The notes: a model not told the origin generated them from the letters alone. Shown: positions 1-7,298, counted from the stretch's first letter. The stretch: DNA of 36,560 nt from Candidatus Gastranaerophilales bacterium (GCA_944325605.1 CALVAX010000016.1:1-36560), one strand, 5' to 3'. A program made the numbers and translations.

Positions 1-1
1 G

Positions 2-76
2 CAGGAGGACGCAGCCAAGAAAGCCCCGAAAAAGGGCATACCAGACTACTCATGCAAGGAGGGCGAGAGTTTATGA
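2..76 (+). CDS. Possible 3' end of a CDS cut by the window edge
   Basis: This frame is open from the window edge and ends in TGA at 74-76. The tail reads as a hydrophilic Lys/Glu-rich C-terminus (..KKGIPDYSCKEGESL). The first 75 bases are clearly richer in GC than the AT-rich DNA after them, which fits a coding end or a different origin. The other two forward frames are also open here, so the frame is not certain. I do not recognise the protein. Two direct copies of ATTGTTCCCAA follow at 77-98. Confidence 0.15.
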   Translation, partial: QEDAAKKAPKKGIPDYSCKEGESL

Positions 77-107
77 ATTGTTCCCAAATTGTTCCCAAGA
101 AAAAATA

Positions 108-298
108 TTATATATTATCTCTTTTTAACAAACTAAGTATTTTAATTCTATCTAATCTAAAAATTCTTTCTTCTTCTCTTAATTCGCATAAAGCATTTAC
201 ATATACTTTTTTTTGAAAAAGCGAGTCATTAATTTCACATCCTAATTTTATACTAACTGGTAGTATAATTGTAATTTCACGTCCGGATTGATTTGTAC
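108..298 (-). pseudogene. C-terminal fragment of a WYL-domain-like protein
   Basis: On the minus strand this reads as the end of a WYL-type domain. The stretch KKVYVNALCELREEERIF followed by RLDRIKIL resembles the terminal beta strands of WYL domains, where a 'Y-x-x-A-x-C-x-L-R-x-x-x-R-x-F-R-L-D-R-I' pattern is usual. The frame stays open to 377, but upstream of about 298 it runs through the TGTACGGATA repeat at 293-310, so the N-terminal part is probably replaced by mobile DNA. WYL proteins bind ligands or nucleic acid and often regulate defence or DNA-damage genes; this remnant is too short to be functional. The family call rests on this motif alone. Confidence 0.4.
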
Positions 299-470
299 GG
301 ATAGATTGATATTTTTGGAAAGCCCGCTTTGTGTGGGCTTTTTTAGGTCGGAATTTTAAGTATTCCAAAAAAATCAAACTGCCGAAATGGACTTTTTTCG
401 GACTGTACGGATAGATTGAGATTTTCTTAATATAGCTGAATTACGCACCAATTTTGAAGTGTACGGATAA
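293..470 (+). repeat. Three direct copies of TGTACGGATA, possible transposon-end sites
   Basis: TGTACGGATAGATTGA occurs at 294-309 and 404-419, and a third version starting TGTACGGATA lies at 460-469. All point the same way and are followed by T-rich sequence. The first copy coincides with the point where the WYL-like reading frame loses sense. Repeats of this kind near a Mu-like transposase gene recall the multiple transposase-binding sites at Mu ends. That function is inference. Confidence 0.45.
319..344 (+). terminator. Rho-independent terminator-like hairpin
   Basis: AAGCCC and GGGCTT arms with a short loop are followed by a run of T on the plus strand. No plus-strand gene ends just upstream, so it may belong to the small repeat element at 293-403. 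Confidence 0.4.
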
Positions 471-548
471 AATGATTATTTTGGTAAAGTCCAGTTCCGC
501 AAATAATTAAAATTTTGGTTCCTCCTTTTTAAGGAATTTATATTTTTC

Positions 549-673
549 CGTCCGGTTTGAGAAAAACAGCCAGTTTGAGATTTTTCACCGAAAGGCTTGA
601 TTTTATTGAATTTTAAAGTCGGAAAAATCGTGAATAAAAAATTCTCAAACTGCTCACACTCGGACTTTATCTT
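549..673. mobile_element. MITE-like mini-element with inverted two-site ends
   Basis: The left side carries GGTTTGAGA and CAGTTTGAGATTTTT 18 bp apart (553-585). The right side, read on the other strand, carries GTCCGAGTGTGAG and CAGTTTGAGAATTTT (about 641-668). Both sides start with GTCCG. The centre holds AGTCGGAAAAATCG. No gene is present. The same ends and centre recur at 721-780 and, inverted, at 2288-2332. Confidence 0.45.
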
Positions 674-720
674 CCTATTATTCTCCACACTTTAAATCGT
701 TGTTGTATAAGGAATTACAC

Positions 721-780
721 CCAGTGTGAGAAATAACAGCTAGTTTGAGATTTTTGGAATTTTTCTCGAAGTCGGAAATT
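721..780 (+). repeat. Left-end-type site array beside the transposase gene
   Basis: CCCAGTGTGAGA and CTAGTTTGAGATTTTTGG lie 19 bp apart, followed by AGTCGGAAATTT at about 770. This matches the left side of the 549-673 element, and the inverted array at 2288-2332 matches it on the far side of the transposase and terminase fragments. I read it as the left end of the Mu-like remnant. Confidence 0.45.
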
Positions 781-909
781 TAATTTTTTTAAGTTGGTAG
801 TGAAAATTTTTTTGATAATAATTTCCTGTTAGCATAAATTAGCAAAAGGCTTAAATCTTTCTGCATATGCGCCATAATAACAATAATGGAACTGAATAAG
901 AGGTCAAAA

Positions 910-1372
910 ATGGCGGCAGAAAAGAATTTAAGTCTTAATAAATATATTAGTATAGATAAAATTGCAGAATTAAAAGGTCTAAAAAGCAACCGTTCAATAA
1001 GAATAGAAATAAACAAACCCGACAGCAAATATGTTTCAAGAAAAATTAAGGTCAAAGGCGGTTTTACTTATGAAGTCCTTGTTTCAAGTCTAGAACCGGA
1101 TCTCCAATCAAAATTGCTTGATGAAAGTATAAAATCAACGCAGCTTATTCCTTTAAATACAGGTGCCACCACTTTTGCCTCAGAAAAATCAAAACTTGAG
1201 GCTCTTGCAAAGATTGATTTAATACATGCATTGTATAAATTCAGAGAAAAATTTAAAACAAAACAAGAAGCAGACAAACAATTTTTAGAATTGTATAACT
1301 CGGGAGAATATTTAAAAAAGATTTTTCAGACTCTCGGCAGTATTTCAAAATCAACACTATATAGATATATAG
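910..1372 (+). pseudogene. Mu-like phage transposase (MuA family), N-terminal part only
   Basis: The start at 910 is chosen over 886 because AAGAGG sits 6 nt upstream of it. The protein begins with a winged-helix DNA-binding region (IAELKGLKSNRSIRIEINK, then VKGGFTYEVLVSSL) like domain I of MuA-type transposases, which binds the element ends. A linker with FLELYNSGEYLKKIF and STLYRYIG follows, as in the next DNA-binding part. The DDE catalytic domain is missing. After about residue 154 the frame runs antisense through terminase sequence and stops at 1494. Intact relatives are about 600-700 residues, so this copy is dead. It could at most still bind end repeats. Confidence 0.7.
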
Positions 1373-1668
1373 GCTTTTACATCTTTTTCTTTATCCAAGA
1401 CCTGTTCGCCCAAGTCTTTTGCGGCAACATTAAACAAGTTCGCCCATATTTTACAATAGTCAATGTACTCACGAGCGGCGGATTCATCGGCTGATGAAAA
1501 CCATACAGCAGGAACTGTTTTTTTGACGCAATCCCGTACATCTTCATAGCTTTGAACGTAGGTTGCACCAATTCTTCGGGTTTTCTCCCATATTTTTACT
1601 TTTGAATTGTCGTTCAGCCATCTTAATTGATATGGCAGAAAAAACGGGGTTTTATTCTTGTTCGGCAT
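1357..1668 (-). pseudogene. Phage terminase large subunit (Mu gp28-like), N-terminal fragment
   Basis: The 103-residue reading contains FLPYQLRWLNDNS, then IWEKTRRIGATYVQSYED, the adenine-binding and deviant Walker A region of Mu-like large terminases, then VWFSSADESAAREYI. The large terminase is the ATPase/nuclease that packages phage DNA; family members have about 450-550 residues. The ATPase core and nuclease are missing because the sequence joins the oppositely oriented transposase at about 1357-1375. The start at 1668 overlaps the end of the small-terminase-like frame (stop 1652) by 17 bp, as expected of neighbouring packaging genes. Confidence 0.7.
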
Positions 1669-1990
1669 TTGAATGTTTTATTCCGAGTATTTCTTCTTCA
1701 ATTTGAGAAATAAGTTCAGGAGTCAAGCCTTTTGGCTTGTTAGGTTCATCTTTTTTTGCAACAACATCTTCATAGTCTTTGACTTTGGTAAACATTGGAA
1801 TAATTCTGCAAAACGCATACATTCTGCCTGGATCTATTTTTTCTCCGTTATCCATATCACAGGAGATATCTTTCATTAGCTTGCGTGCAAACTCGTAGAG
1901 TTCTTCGTGGAAAGATTGTTTTGATTTTAAGAAATCTTTGCGTTTTTTATCCCAATCACCTTGCTCTTTCCAAAGCCAAGCATTTCAGTT
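1652..1990 (-). pseudogene. Small terminase-like (Mu gp27-like) C-terminal fragment
   Basis: The frame ending at 1652 stays open upstream of its first ATG (1876) to about 1990. It reads ..WLWKEQGDWDKKRKDF.. and then ..HEELYEFARKLMKD.., ..GRMYAFCRIIPMFTKVKDYED... This resembles the C-terminal half of Mu-like gp27/DUF3486 proteins, thought to be the small terminase subunit that recognises phage DNA. An in-frame TGA lies just beyond 1990, where the frame meets the 5' part of the 72-aa gene, so the N-terminal half is lost, probably by deletion. Its place directly upstream of the large terminase fragment supports the call. Confidence 0.5.
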
Positions 1991-2145
1991 GCAAAACTAA
2001 TGGCTTCATTTAAATCTGTAATTACAGAGGTTTCATTTGAATCATTTTGCTGAATTTCTGTATTTACCCACTTTATAAGACCTTTTTCTGTAAAAAGTCT
2101 ATATTCGTAAATACCGTCAATATCCGTTTTTAAATAACATTTCAT
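1927..2145 (-). CDS. Small hypothetical protein, perhaps a fusion product of a deletion
   Basis: This is a 72-residue protein starting at 2145, with AGGAG 10 nt upstream. Residues 1-55 form a plausible small acidic domain (..EYRLFTEKGLIKWVNTE.. and ..DLNEAISFATEML..). The last 16 or so residues are encoded by DNA that in another frame reads as small terminase. The native C-terminus was therefore probably lost at a deletion junction near 1985. I do not recognise the family. Confidence 0.4.
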   Translation of the reverse strand: MKCYLKTDIDGIYEYRLFTEKGLIKWVNTEIQQNDSNETSVITDLNEAISFATEMLGFGKSKVIGIKNAKIS

Positions 2146-2206
2146 ATATTTTTTACTCCTTTAAAAAGTTTCCTTTAATATTATGAAATGTCGAATATAA
2201 AAAATA

Positions 2207-2231
2207 AGCCGTTTGCTAACTTTCGCAAACG
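2207..2231. other. Short inverted repeat
   Basis: CGTTTGC and GCAAACG arms are separated by 8 bases. No T-run follows on either strand, so it is not an obvious terminator. It lies between the small phage ORF and the right-end repeats. Confidence 0.3.
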
Positions 2232-2287
2232 TAAATTTTATAAAATTATTCAGAAAATTTTTAAATTTTTCAGTGAAAGCGTACCAA

Positions 2288-2332
2288 AATTCTCAAACCG
2301 GCTGTGATAATTTCTCAAACTAGGTGTTATTT
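2288..2332 (-). repeat. Right-end-type site array of the Mu-like remnant
   Basis: Read on the minus strand, CCTAGTTTGAGAAATT and GCCGGTTTGAGAATTTTGG lie 22 bp apart. They match, in inverted orientation, the sites at 553-585 and 723-757. The left and right arrays bracket the transposase and terminase fragments. The spacing is 22 bp here and 18-19 bp on the left. Just outside lie two direct copies of TTTTGGGTGAC (about 2350-2371). Confidence 0.45.
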
Positions 2333-2414
2333 TACATTGTATTTTTTCATTTTGGGTGACTTTTTGGGTGACTATTCCTGTAATGAAGTGAGTATTTTGC
2401 GTATGGCAGATGGT

Positions 2415-2481
2415 GCGATTATTTCGGGCAATCGGCTTGTGTTGCGGATTTGAGGGTAGGAAATAATCAAACCATGTGGTT
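2415..2481. repeat. 67-bp dispersed repeat, copy 1 (identical at 7052-7118)
   Basis: The 67 bases from GCGATTATTTCGGGC to AACCATGTGGTT are identical to 7052-7118. The unit contains 9-bp arms GATTATTTC and GAAATAATC, so it can fold into one long hairpin. Its 3' end, ATAATCAAACCATGTG, recurs at 8799-8814. On the minus strand it also reads open as ..RLPEIIAPSAIRKILTSLQ and a stop, so a broken gene tail cannot be excluded. Confidence 0.55.
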
Positions 2482-2485
2482 TACA

Positions 2486-2790
2486 CTTTGACAGACATTG
2501 CAGGAATTTGATTTTTTGAACCAATAGGGGTGTGTTTCAAATATATCTTGATTTTTTTAGTCGGAAATCGCTAAAAATGAAATTACTGAACTGGCAAAAA
2601 GTCCGATTACTGTCTGTCAATGTCTAAAACAAGACAGTGTCTCAAAAACTTAAATGGCGAAAATTTAGACACAGTTCAGGAAATTTGGGACAGTTCAGGA
2701 ATTTTGGGACATGACAGTGTTAAAAATTTTTTCAAAATTTTAAATTTATGTGGAAATTTATTTCAATTTACTTGGAAATATAAAAATTGT
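2486..2790. repeat. About 300-bp dispersed repeat, copy A
   Basis: This stretch aligns along its length with 4925-5249, with scattered substitutions and small indels. It begins with CAGACATTGCAGGAATTTGA, holds an inverted site (CTGAACTGGC, about 2586), and then two tandem 19-bp units of the form ACAGTTCAGGAATTTTGGG at about 2673-2711. GTGTCT and AGACAC form a small inverted repeat just before the units. An 80-residue ORF crosses it but is broken by unit number in copy B, so I treat the repeat as non-coding. Confidence 0.6.
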
Positions 2791-2803
2791 ATTAATTTGA
2801 TTA

Positions 2804-2880
2804 GCATGAGTAGCTCAACTGGTGTGATTATTTTGGGTAATCGACATTTGGCGTGGGGTTGAGGGACAAGCAGACCATTT
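2804..2880 (+). other. Degenerate tRNA-like stretch
   Basis: GAGTAGCTCAACTGGT looks like a tRNA D-arm. It is followed by GATTA-TTTTGGG-TAATC, a perfect 5-bp stem with a 7-nt loop like an anticodon arm (the anticodon would be TTG). The T-arm and acceptor stem do not pair, so it is not a working tRNA. The DNA is related to the 67-bp repeat, whose corresponding arm is TTTCGGG. Confidence 0.25.
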
Positions 2881-3009
2881 GAACCAGCAACCGGTCAAAT
2901 TACTCTTTTGCTGGTCAGGGTAGATGTATAAAAAATAAATGTTGTCTGCTTAGTAAAAGCGAGAATAATAATTAATTGTTGGGCTATAAGTCCAACCTAC
3001 AAACTAATA

Positions 3010-4428
3010 TTAGATTAAATCTATCATATCTTCTGTAATTACAAAATCTTTTATAGGTATTTTAAAAGGAAATTTAATCTCTTTTGTTGATAAATTCAGT
3101 TTTATATCAGTTGGAATAATTGAATAATTATCATATAAGTATAATCTTCCATCTGCAGAAATCATTTTTAGATATCTCATAAATGCTGCAGAAAGTTTTT
3201 TATTAGTTTTTATTCTTTTATAATTTGATTCTGCAAGTTTTTTTTCAGGATCGATTCTCTTTATATTTTTAAAACCATTTGGATTTTTATGTTTATAAAA
3301 ATTTTCCATCCTTCCTGATGCGATGAATATTCGTGTATTATATTTGCTTAATATTTTTTGAAACTCTTTTAAATCCTTTTTATTTAAGAGCCCACAAAAA
3401 CTTCTCAAATACAGTTCTTGCATAATATGTTTTAATGTTTCTCGAAAATCATTAATTCTAAAGCCTTTCATTTCTTCTATATTGTTATCTAATGCCCTTA
3501 TTATTGTTTGAAGTTTTTTAGTTTTTAAAAGAGGTTTAAAAGTTATTAAAGTATTTGCAACATCTTTAACATAATCGGTATATAAATCTCTGTACTTTTT
3601 ATAATCATCAGATAGTAAAGCTTCTTCCTGTTCAAAATCATCTCCAACTTTTCTTATTGGCTGATAGAGTTCATCAAGAGAATAACCGGATTTTAAAACC
3701 CTCACATACTCAGGTCTAAAGGGATTAATAGAAATATTAATTTGATAAAAATTTTTGTAGTTATTATCTTTTAATAGTTTTTCAACATATTCTTCTGCTA
3801 TTTTTTGTTTTTCTTTATCTTTCCTTTTCCAGCCATTTGTATCAAAAACAGGAGCAGCACCCAAATTTTCTTTCATCAATTTTGCTATTTCTACAAAATC
3901 ATGTTTATTCCCATTTTTATCAAATAAATGACAATCTAAAGCATCTGAATCAAAAGAGCAATCAGTATAAGAAAGACTATGATGATAAGTTGGACTTACT
4001 CCAAGGCGATTTTTTAATTCTTTTATATCATTACAAATTTGTACTAAATCTTCAAATGGATATTGTTTAATAAATGGTTGAGCATTTGCATAACAATGTA
4101 GGCAATGATTTTTACATCCCGTTATTAAGTTTATGGAATGTAAATCTGTCAAAGCAAATGCTATTTGTTTTAATGAAAGCCCTTCAAAAGTTTTTAAACC
4201 TCTTTGTATTCCTTCATATTCTTCAAAATTTAAATTACATAATTTTTTATTTAAAAGCTTGTTTTTAAATTTTGATTTCTTAGCATAAACTAGAGCTTCT
4301 TGATATCCGTTAAAAGATAGAACAAATCTATCATCTGGATAAGAAACCCTATTTAAGTTTTGTCGATTTGCCTTATTTACTTTTAAATTATTAATATTAT
4401 TTTTAATAGAATATTCCGTTAAAATCAT
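3010..4428 (-). CDS. Radical SAM protein of unknown substrate
   Basis: This 472-residue protein has one clear CX3CX2C motif (C105, C109, C112 in TGCKNHCLHCYA), which binds the 4Fe-4S cluster that cleaves S-adenosylmethionine. Few other cysteines are present, so there is no SPASM-type auxiliary cluster. Residues 140-260 fit part of a TIM-barrel. The C-terminal 200 residues are Lys-rich and not recognisable to me. The N-terminus has VLSFNG at 36-41, like the SF-x-G motif of other proteins here. A 63-codon gene ends 20 nt upstream on the same strand, so the two are probably co-transcribed. No Shine-Dalgarno site is visible. The substrate may be a peptide, given the small partner, but this is a guess. 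Confidence 0.75.
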   Translation of the reverse strand: MILTEYSIKNNINNLKVNKANRQNLNRVSYPDDRFVLSFNGYQEALVYAKKSKFKNKLLNKKLCNLNFEEYEGIQRGLKTFEGLSLKQIAFALTDLHSINLITGCKNHCLHCYANAQPFIKQYPFEDLVQICNDIKELKNRLGVSPTYHHSLSYTDCSFDSDALDCHLFDKNGNKHDFVEIAKLMKENLGAAPVFDTNGWKRKDKEKQKIAEEYVEKLLKDNNYKNFYQINISINPFRPEYVRVLKSGYSLDELYQPIRKVGDDFEQEEALLSDDYKKYRDLYTDYVKDVANTLITFKPLLKTKKLQTIIRALDNNIEEMKGFRINDFRETLKHIMQELYLRSFCGLLNKKDLKEFQKILSKYNTRIFIASGRMENFYKHKNPNGFKNIKRIDPEKKLAESNYKRIKTNKKLSAAFMRYLKMISADGRLYLYDNYSIIPTDIKLNLSTKEIKFPFKIPIKDFVITEDMIDLI

Positions 4429-4448
4429 AAATTCTTAAAATCATTCTT

Positions 4449-4640
4449 TTATAAAACAATTTTTTTATAATCTTTTATCATTAATTCAGGATAGTTATTT
4501 TTTAATTCATTTATTTTTCTAGTTGACAATTTTCTAGAAAAATTCACTTTAATTTTTGGTTTTGAATTTCCTTTTATTCCTTTTCTTGTTATTATATCCG
4601 CCATTCTTATATGTTCATTTCTACTTTTAAAACTTATCAT
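4449..4640 (-). CDS. Small basic protein upstream of the radical SAM gene
   Basis: This is a 63-residue Lys/Arg/Asn-rich protein without cysteine, glycine-rich leader or signal peptide. It lies 20 nt upstream of the radical SAM gene in the same direction. It could be a substrate peptide, a partner subunit or a small DNA/RNA-binding protein. An alternative start is Met13 (4604). No good ribosome-binding site precedes either start, so translation is uncertain. Confidence 0.4.
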   Translation of the reverse strand: MISFKSRNEHIRMADIITRKGIKGNSKPKIKVNFSRKLSTRKINELKNNYPELMIKDYKKIVL

Positions 4641-4924
4641 ACTGTTTTAAAACACATAAAAAAATAATTTGCTGTTAAAATTTTAATACATCTTTATACA
4701 ATTCAATGCAAAGATAAATTTTATACTCTAAAATATTCAATATGAAATGCGTATAATTATTTTCTTATTGTTAAAATAAGTTTTATTTCATCTTTTGATT
4801 GTTAGAAATATTATGTAAAGAAAAAGTTCCTTGTATTTTTTTTTTTATGTAGTTTAATTTTTAAATTTTAACAATTAACACTTTTAAAAGTGTTGATATA
4901 TCTGGCACTTGAGGTACTTCTATG
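4641..4924. other. AT-rich intergenic DNA with an 18-bp palindrome
   Basis: I see no gene here. The perfect palindrome AACACTTTTAAAAGTGTT lies at 4877-4894 and has no T-run after it, so it looks more like an operator or element end than a terminator. The repeat copy B begins about 30 bp further on. Confidence 0.35.
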
Positions 4925-5249
4925 CTTTGGCAGACATTACAGGAATTTGACTTTTTTTGAACTAATATGGCTGTGTTTTATATATATCTTAATTTTTTAG
5001 TAGGAGCACGTAAAAAATGAAATTCCTGAACTGGCAAAAAAGTCCGATTACTGTCCGTCAATGTCTAAAACAAGACAGTGTCTCAAAACCTTAAATGGCG
5101 GGAATTTAGACACAGTTCAGGAATTTTGGGACAGTTCAGGAATTTTGGGACAGTTCAGGAATTTTGGGACATGACAGTGTTAAAAATTTTTTCAAAATTT
5201 TAAATTTATGTGGAAATTTATTTTAATTTACTCTAAAATATAAAAATAT
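4925..5249. repeat. About 300-bp dispersed repeat, copy B
   Basis: This is homologous to 2486-2790. It differs mainly by carrying three 19-bp units (ACAGTTCAGGAATTTTGGG) at about 5111-5168 instead of two. An inverted site, TCCTGAACTGGC, lies at about 5029. The region from GACATGACAGTGTT to TGTGGAAATTTATTT is identical in both copies. Copy B ends about 60 bp before the next gene and may carry its promoter. Confidence 0.6.
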
Positions 5250-5312
5250 TGTGTAAATATGAGCAAATTTTATTTTTAGGAGTGTTAAATATTACATAGG
5301 GAGTATTTTATA

Positions 5313-6965
5313 ATGCGCATACAATATAATATTAATAATAATTATAATCAAAATGCTCAAGTTAGGCAGAGAGGTTTGAATAATTCTAATCTAGAATCTA
5401 AAAAGTTAGAAAATAGAACTCAAAAATATTCAACAAATGAAAATATATCGTTTGGAATGGGAACAATTAACCCCCAAAAAGGCAATAATGTACTTGCTAA
5501 GATTATAAGTCGTATAGTTAAGATTGGACAACAAGAAGCAAATGCGAATAGTATAGAGAAAACTGATAATATTATTAATGAAGTCGTAAAAAAAGTTACT
5601 GATAATAGTTCAAACTTCAAGAATGAAATAAAAAAAGTAGATTCTGTCATAGAAAATCAGAATTTAAAAATGAGCTCAGATAATAACGCTCCAATTGCAA
5701 ATATAATAGAAAATAATACCGAAGTTAATGAGATTATCATGCCTAATTATTCTGAGGAATATAATTTTTTCAAAAATCTTGCAGATAAAGCTCCATACAA
5801 AGGCGATTGGTATGCAGAAAATGGTATGATTAAAGCATACTACCATGACTCAGGTGCTCTTATGCAGGTATCAGAGCGTGATTCTAAAAACACAAAATGG
5901 CTTAACTTGGCTTTTTTTGATAAAAATGGTAAGTTAGAGTCTGGTGAAAGAACGTATCCTGAAATTATAAAAAGATATTCTTTTTATGGAAATGGTAGAT
6001 TAAAGCAAGCTGGCGAGTATAATCCCACAACCAATAAATGTGTTCAATTCAATTCTTTTTATGAAGATGGAACACTAGAATCAATTATAAATTTTGATCC
6101 AATAACAAAGAAAAAACTTAAACAAACATGCTATCTCCCAGAGGGTAAGGGTATAGGGTGTATCGTAGAATATGACCCTATAACTGAAAATGAACTAAAA
6201 GAAATAGTTTATCATTCAGATGGGAAGAATATAAAAAAAATTACTGATTATGATCCAAAAAATTTGGGTATTACTAAAAAAGAAAAATATTATCAAGCAG
6301 ACGGTAAAACTTTGGAAAGAATTATTGATTATAATACATCGGAAGAATTAGTTATTGGTAAAGTTGAAAAAATGGAAGTTTTTTCAAGAGTTTTGAAAGA
6401 CACGTATTATCATGCTGATGGCAAAAATATAAAAAGACTTATAGTATATCCAGATTTCGACAGTAGCGAGTTTGATAAAATACAAACAGATTATCAAATA
6501 ATCAATGGTACAAATCGTAAAATTAAAGAAACATTTTTTTGTGACGAAGCTCTGGAGCAGACCATTGAATATGATCCAACTACAGGACATGTAGTTAAAG
6601 ATATTGAATATTATGACGAAGAAATAGAACGCATTTCTGAATACTGGCCAGCAACAGGAAATAAACTAAAAGAAACAGTTTATCCTCGTGGCGGTAAAGC
6701 CTATTCTTTTATAATTGATTATGATTCAAATGGAAATATGTTAAAAGAAACATATTATCACGCAGATGGTCAAACAATAAAAACTATTGCCACACCTGAT
6801 TATGATCAAAATGGCAACAAAATAATAAAAGAAATTGAGTATTGCAAAGATGGTAAGACTATAAAATGGATTTTAGAGAAAGAGCCTGAAACAAAAAAAG
6901 TATTAAAACAAACAAATTATGAGGCAGATGGTAAAACTATAAAAGAGGTTATTGAGTATAGTTAG
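5313..6965 (+). CDS. DUF2963-like tandem repeat protein
   Basis: This 550-residue protein starts at 5313 after GGGAG. Residues 1-145 are Asn/Lys-rich and carry NISFGMG (44-50). From about 165 to the end there are some 12-14 repeats of about 22-30 residues, with a core like YHADGKTIKRIIEYDP and T-x-K-x-L-K-E-T-x-Y. This resembles DUF2963 repeats, known in phytoplasma and mycoplasma proteins, and is distantly like MORN-type or YwqK-type beta-hairpin repeats. No signal peptide or membrane segment is visible. The gene sits alone between repeat copy B and the inverted sites at about 6999-7045. The function is unknown; surface or effector roles are possible but not shown. Confidence 0.7.
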   Translation: MRIQYNINNNYNQNAQVRQRGLNNSNLESKKLENRTQKYSTNENISFGMGTINPQKGNNVLAKIISRIVKIGQQEANANSIEKTDNIINEVVKKVTDNSSNFKNEIKKVDSVIENQNLKMSSDNNAPIANIIENNTEVNEIIMPNYSEEYNFFKNLADKAPYKGDWYAENGMIKAYYHDSGALMQVSERDSKNTKWLNLAFFDKNGKLESGERTYPEIIKRYSFYGNGRLKQAGEYNPTTNKCVQFNSFYEDGTLESIINFDPITKKKLKQTCYLPEGKGIGCIVEYDPITENELKEIVYHSDGKNIKKITDYDPKNLGITKKEKYYQADGKTLERIIDYNTSEELVIGKVEKMEVFSRVLKDTYYHADGKNIKRLIVYPDFDSSEFDKIQTDYQIINGTNRKIKETFFCDEALEQTIEYDPTTGHVVKDIEYYDEEIERISEYWPATGNKLKETVYPRGGKAYSFIIDYDSNGNMLKETYYHADGQTIKTIATPDYDQNGNKIIKEIEYCKDGKTIKWILEKEPETKKVLKQTNYEADGKTIKEVIEYS

Positions 6966-6989
6966 TAGAATTAATTTAAATTTCTAAAA

Positions 6990-7118
6990 TTATCTGTCCC
7001 AAAATTCCCGAACTGGCTGTCAAATATTCCTGAACTGGTTGTTCTTTTACAGCGATTATTTCGGGCAATCGGCTTGTGTTGCGGATTTGAGGGTAGGAAA
7101 TAATCAAACCATGTGGTT
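6990..7118 (-). repeat. Inverted TTCAGGA-type sites followed by the second 67-bp repeat
   Basis: Read on the minus strand, CCAGTTCAGGAATATTTGACAG and CCAGTTCGGGAATTTTGG lie 22 bp apart (about 6999-7041). They are inverted relative to the 19-bp units at 5111-5168, so the DUF2963-like gene is bracketed by opposed site arrays. The 67-bp repeat identical to 2415-2481 follows at 7052-7118. A separate hairpin with 10-bp arms (GTACATTAAA/TTTAATGTAC) lies at 7144-7170. The rest of the gap to 7298 shows nothing recognisable. Confidence 0.5.
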
Positions 7119-7298
7119 CTTAACAGTGGGCTTTGATATTTGTGTACATTAAAGTTCTATTTTAATGTACTGTTTGTTGAGTAATTATAAAATGTCGGTG
7201 TGTGGGGTGGGGATATTGAATTGTCCACCTAAAATACGGAATTCACCAGCAGGCAAAATTAGAATCAAAAAAAACAGGAAAAGGGTTTAAAATTCTGA

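Noticed and set aside
476-688. 70-residue minus-strand frame
   Set aside because: It lies wholly in the MITE-like repeat region, with no ribosome site or recognisable sequence.
789-1055. 88-residue hydrophobic minus-strand frame
   Set aside because: It is antisense to the transposase fragment; its hydrophobicity comes from the reverse of Lys/Asn codons.
2620-2862. 80-residue plus-strand frame across repeat A
   Set aside because: The frame depends on the number of 19-bp units. Copy B has another unit and breaks it, so protein selection is unlikely.
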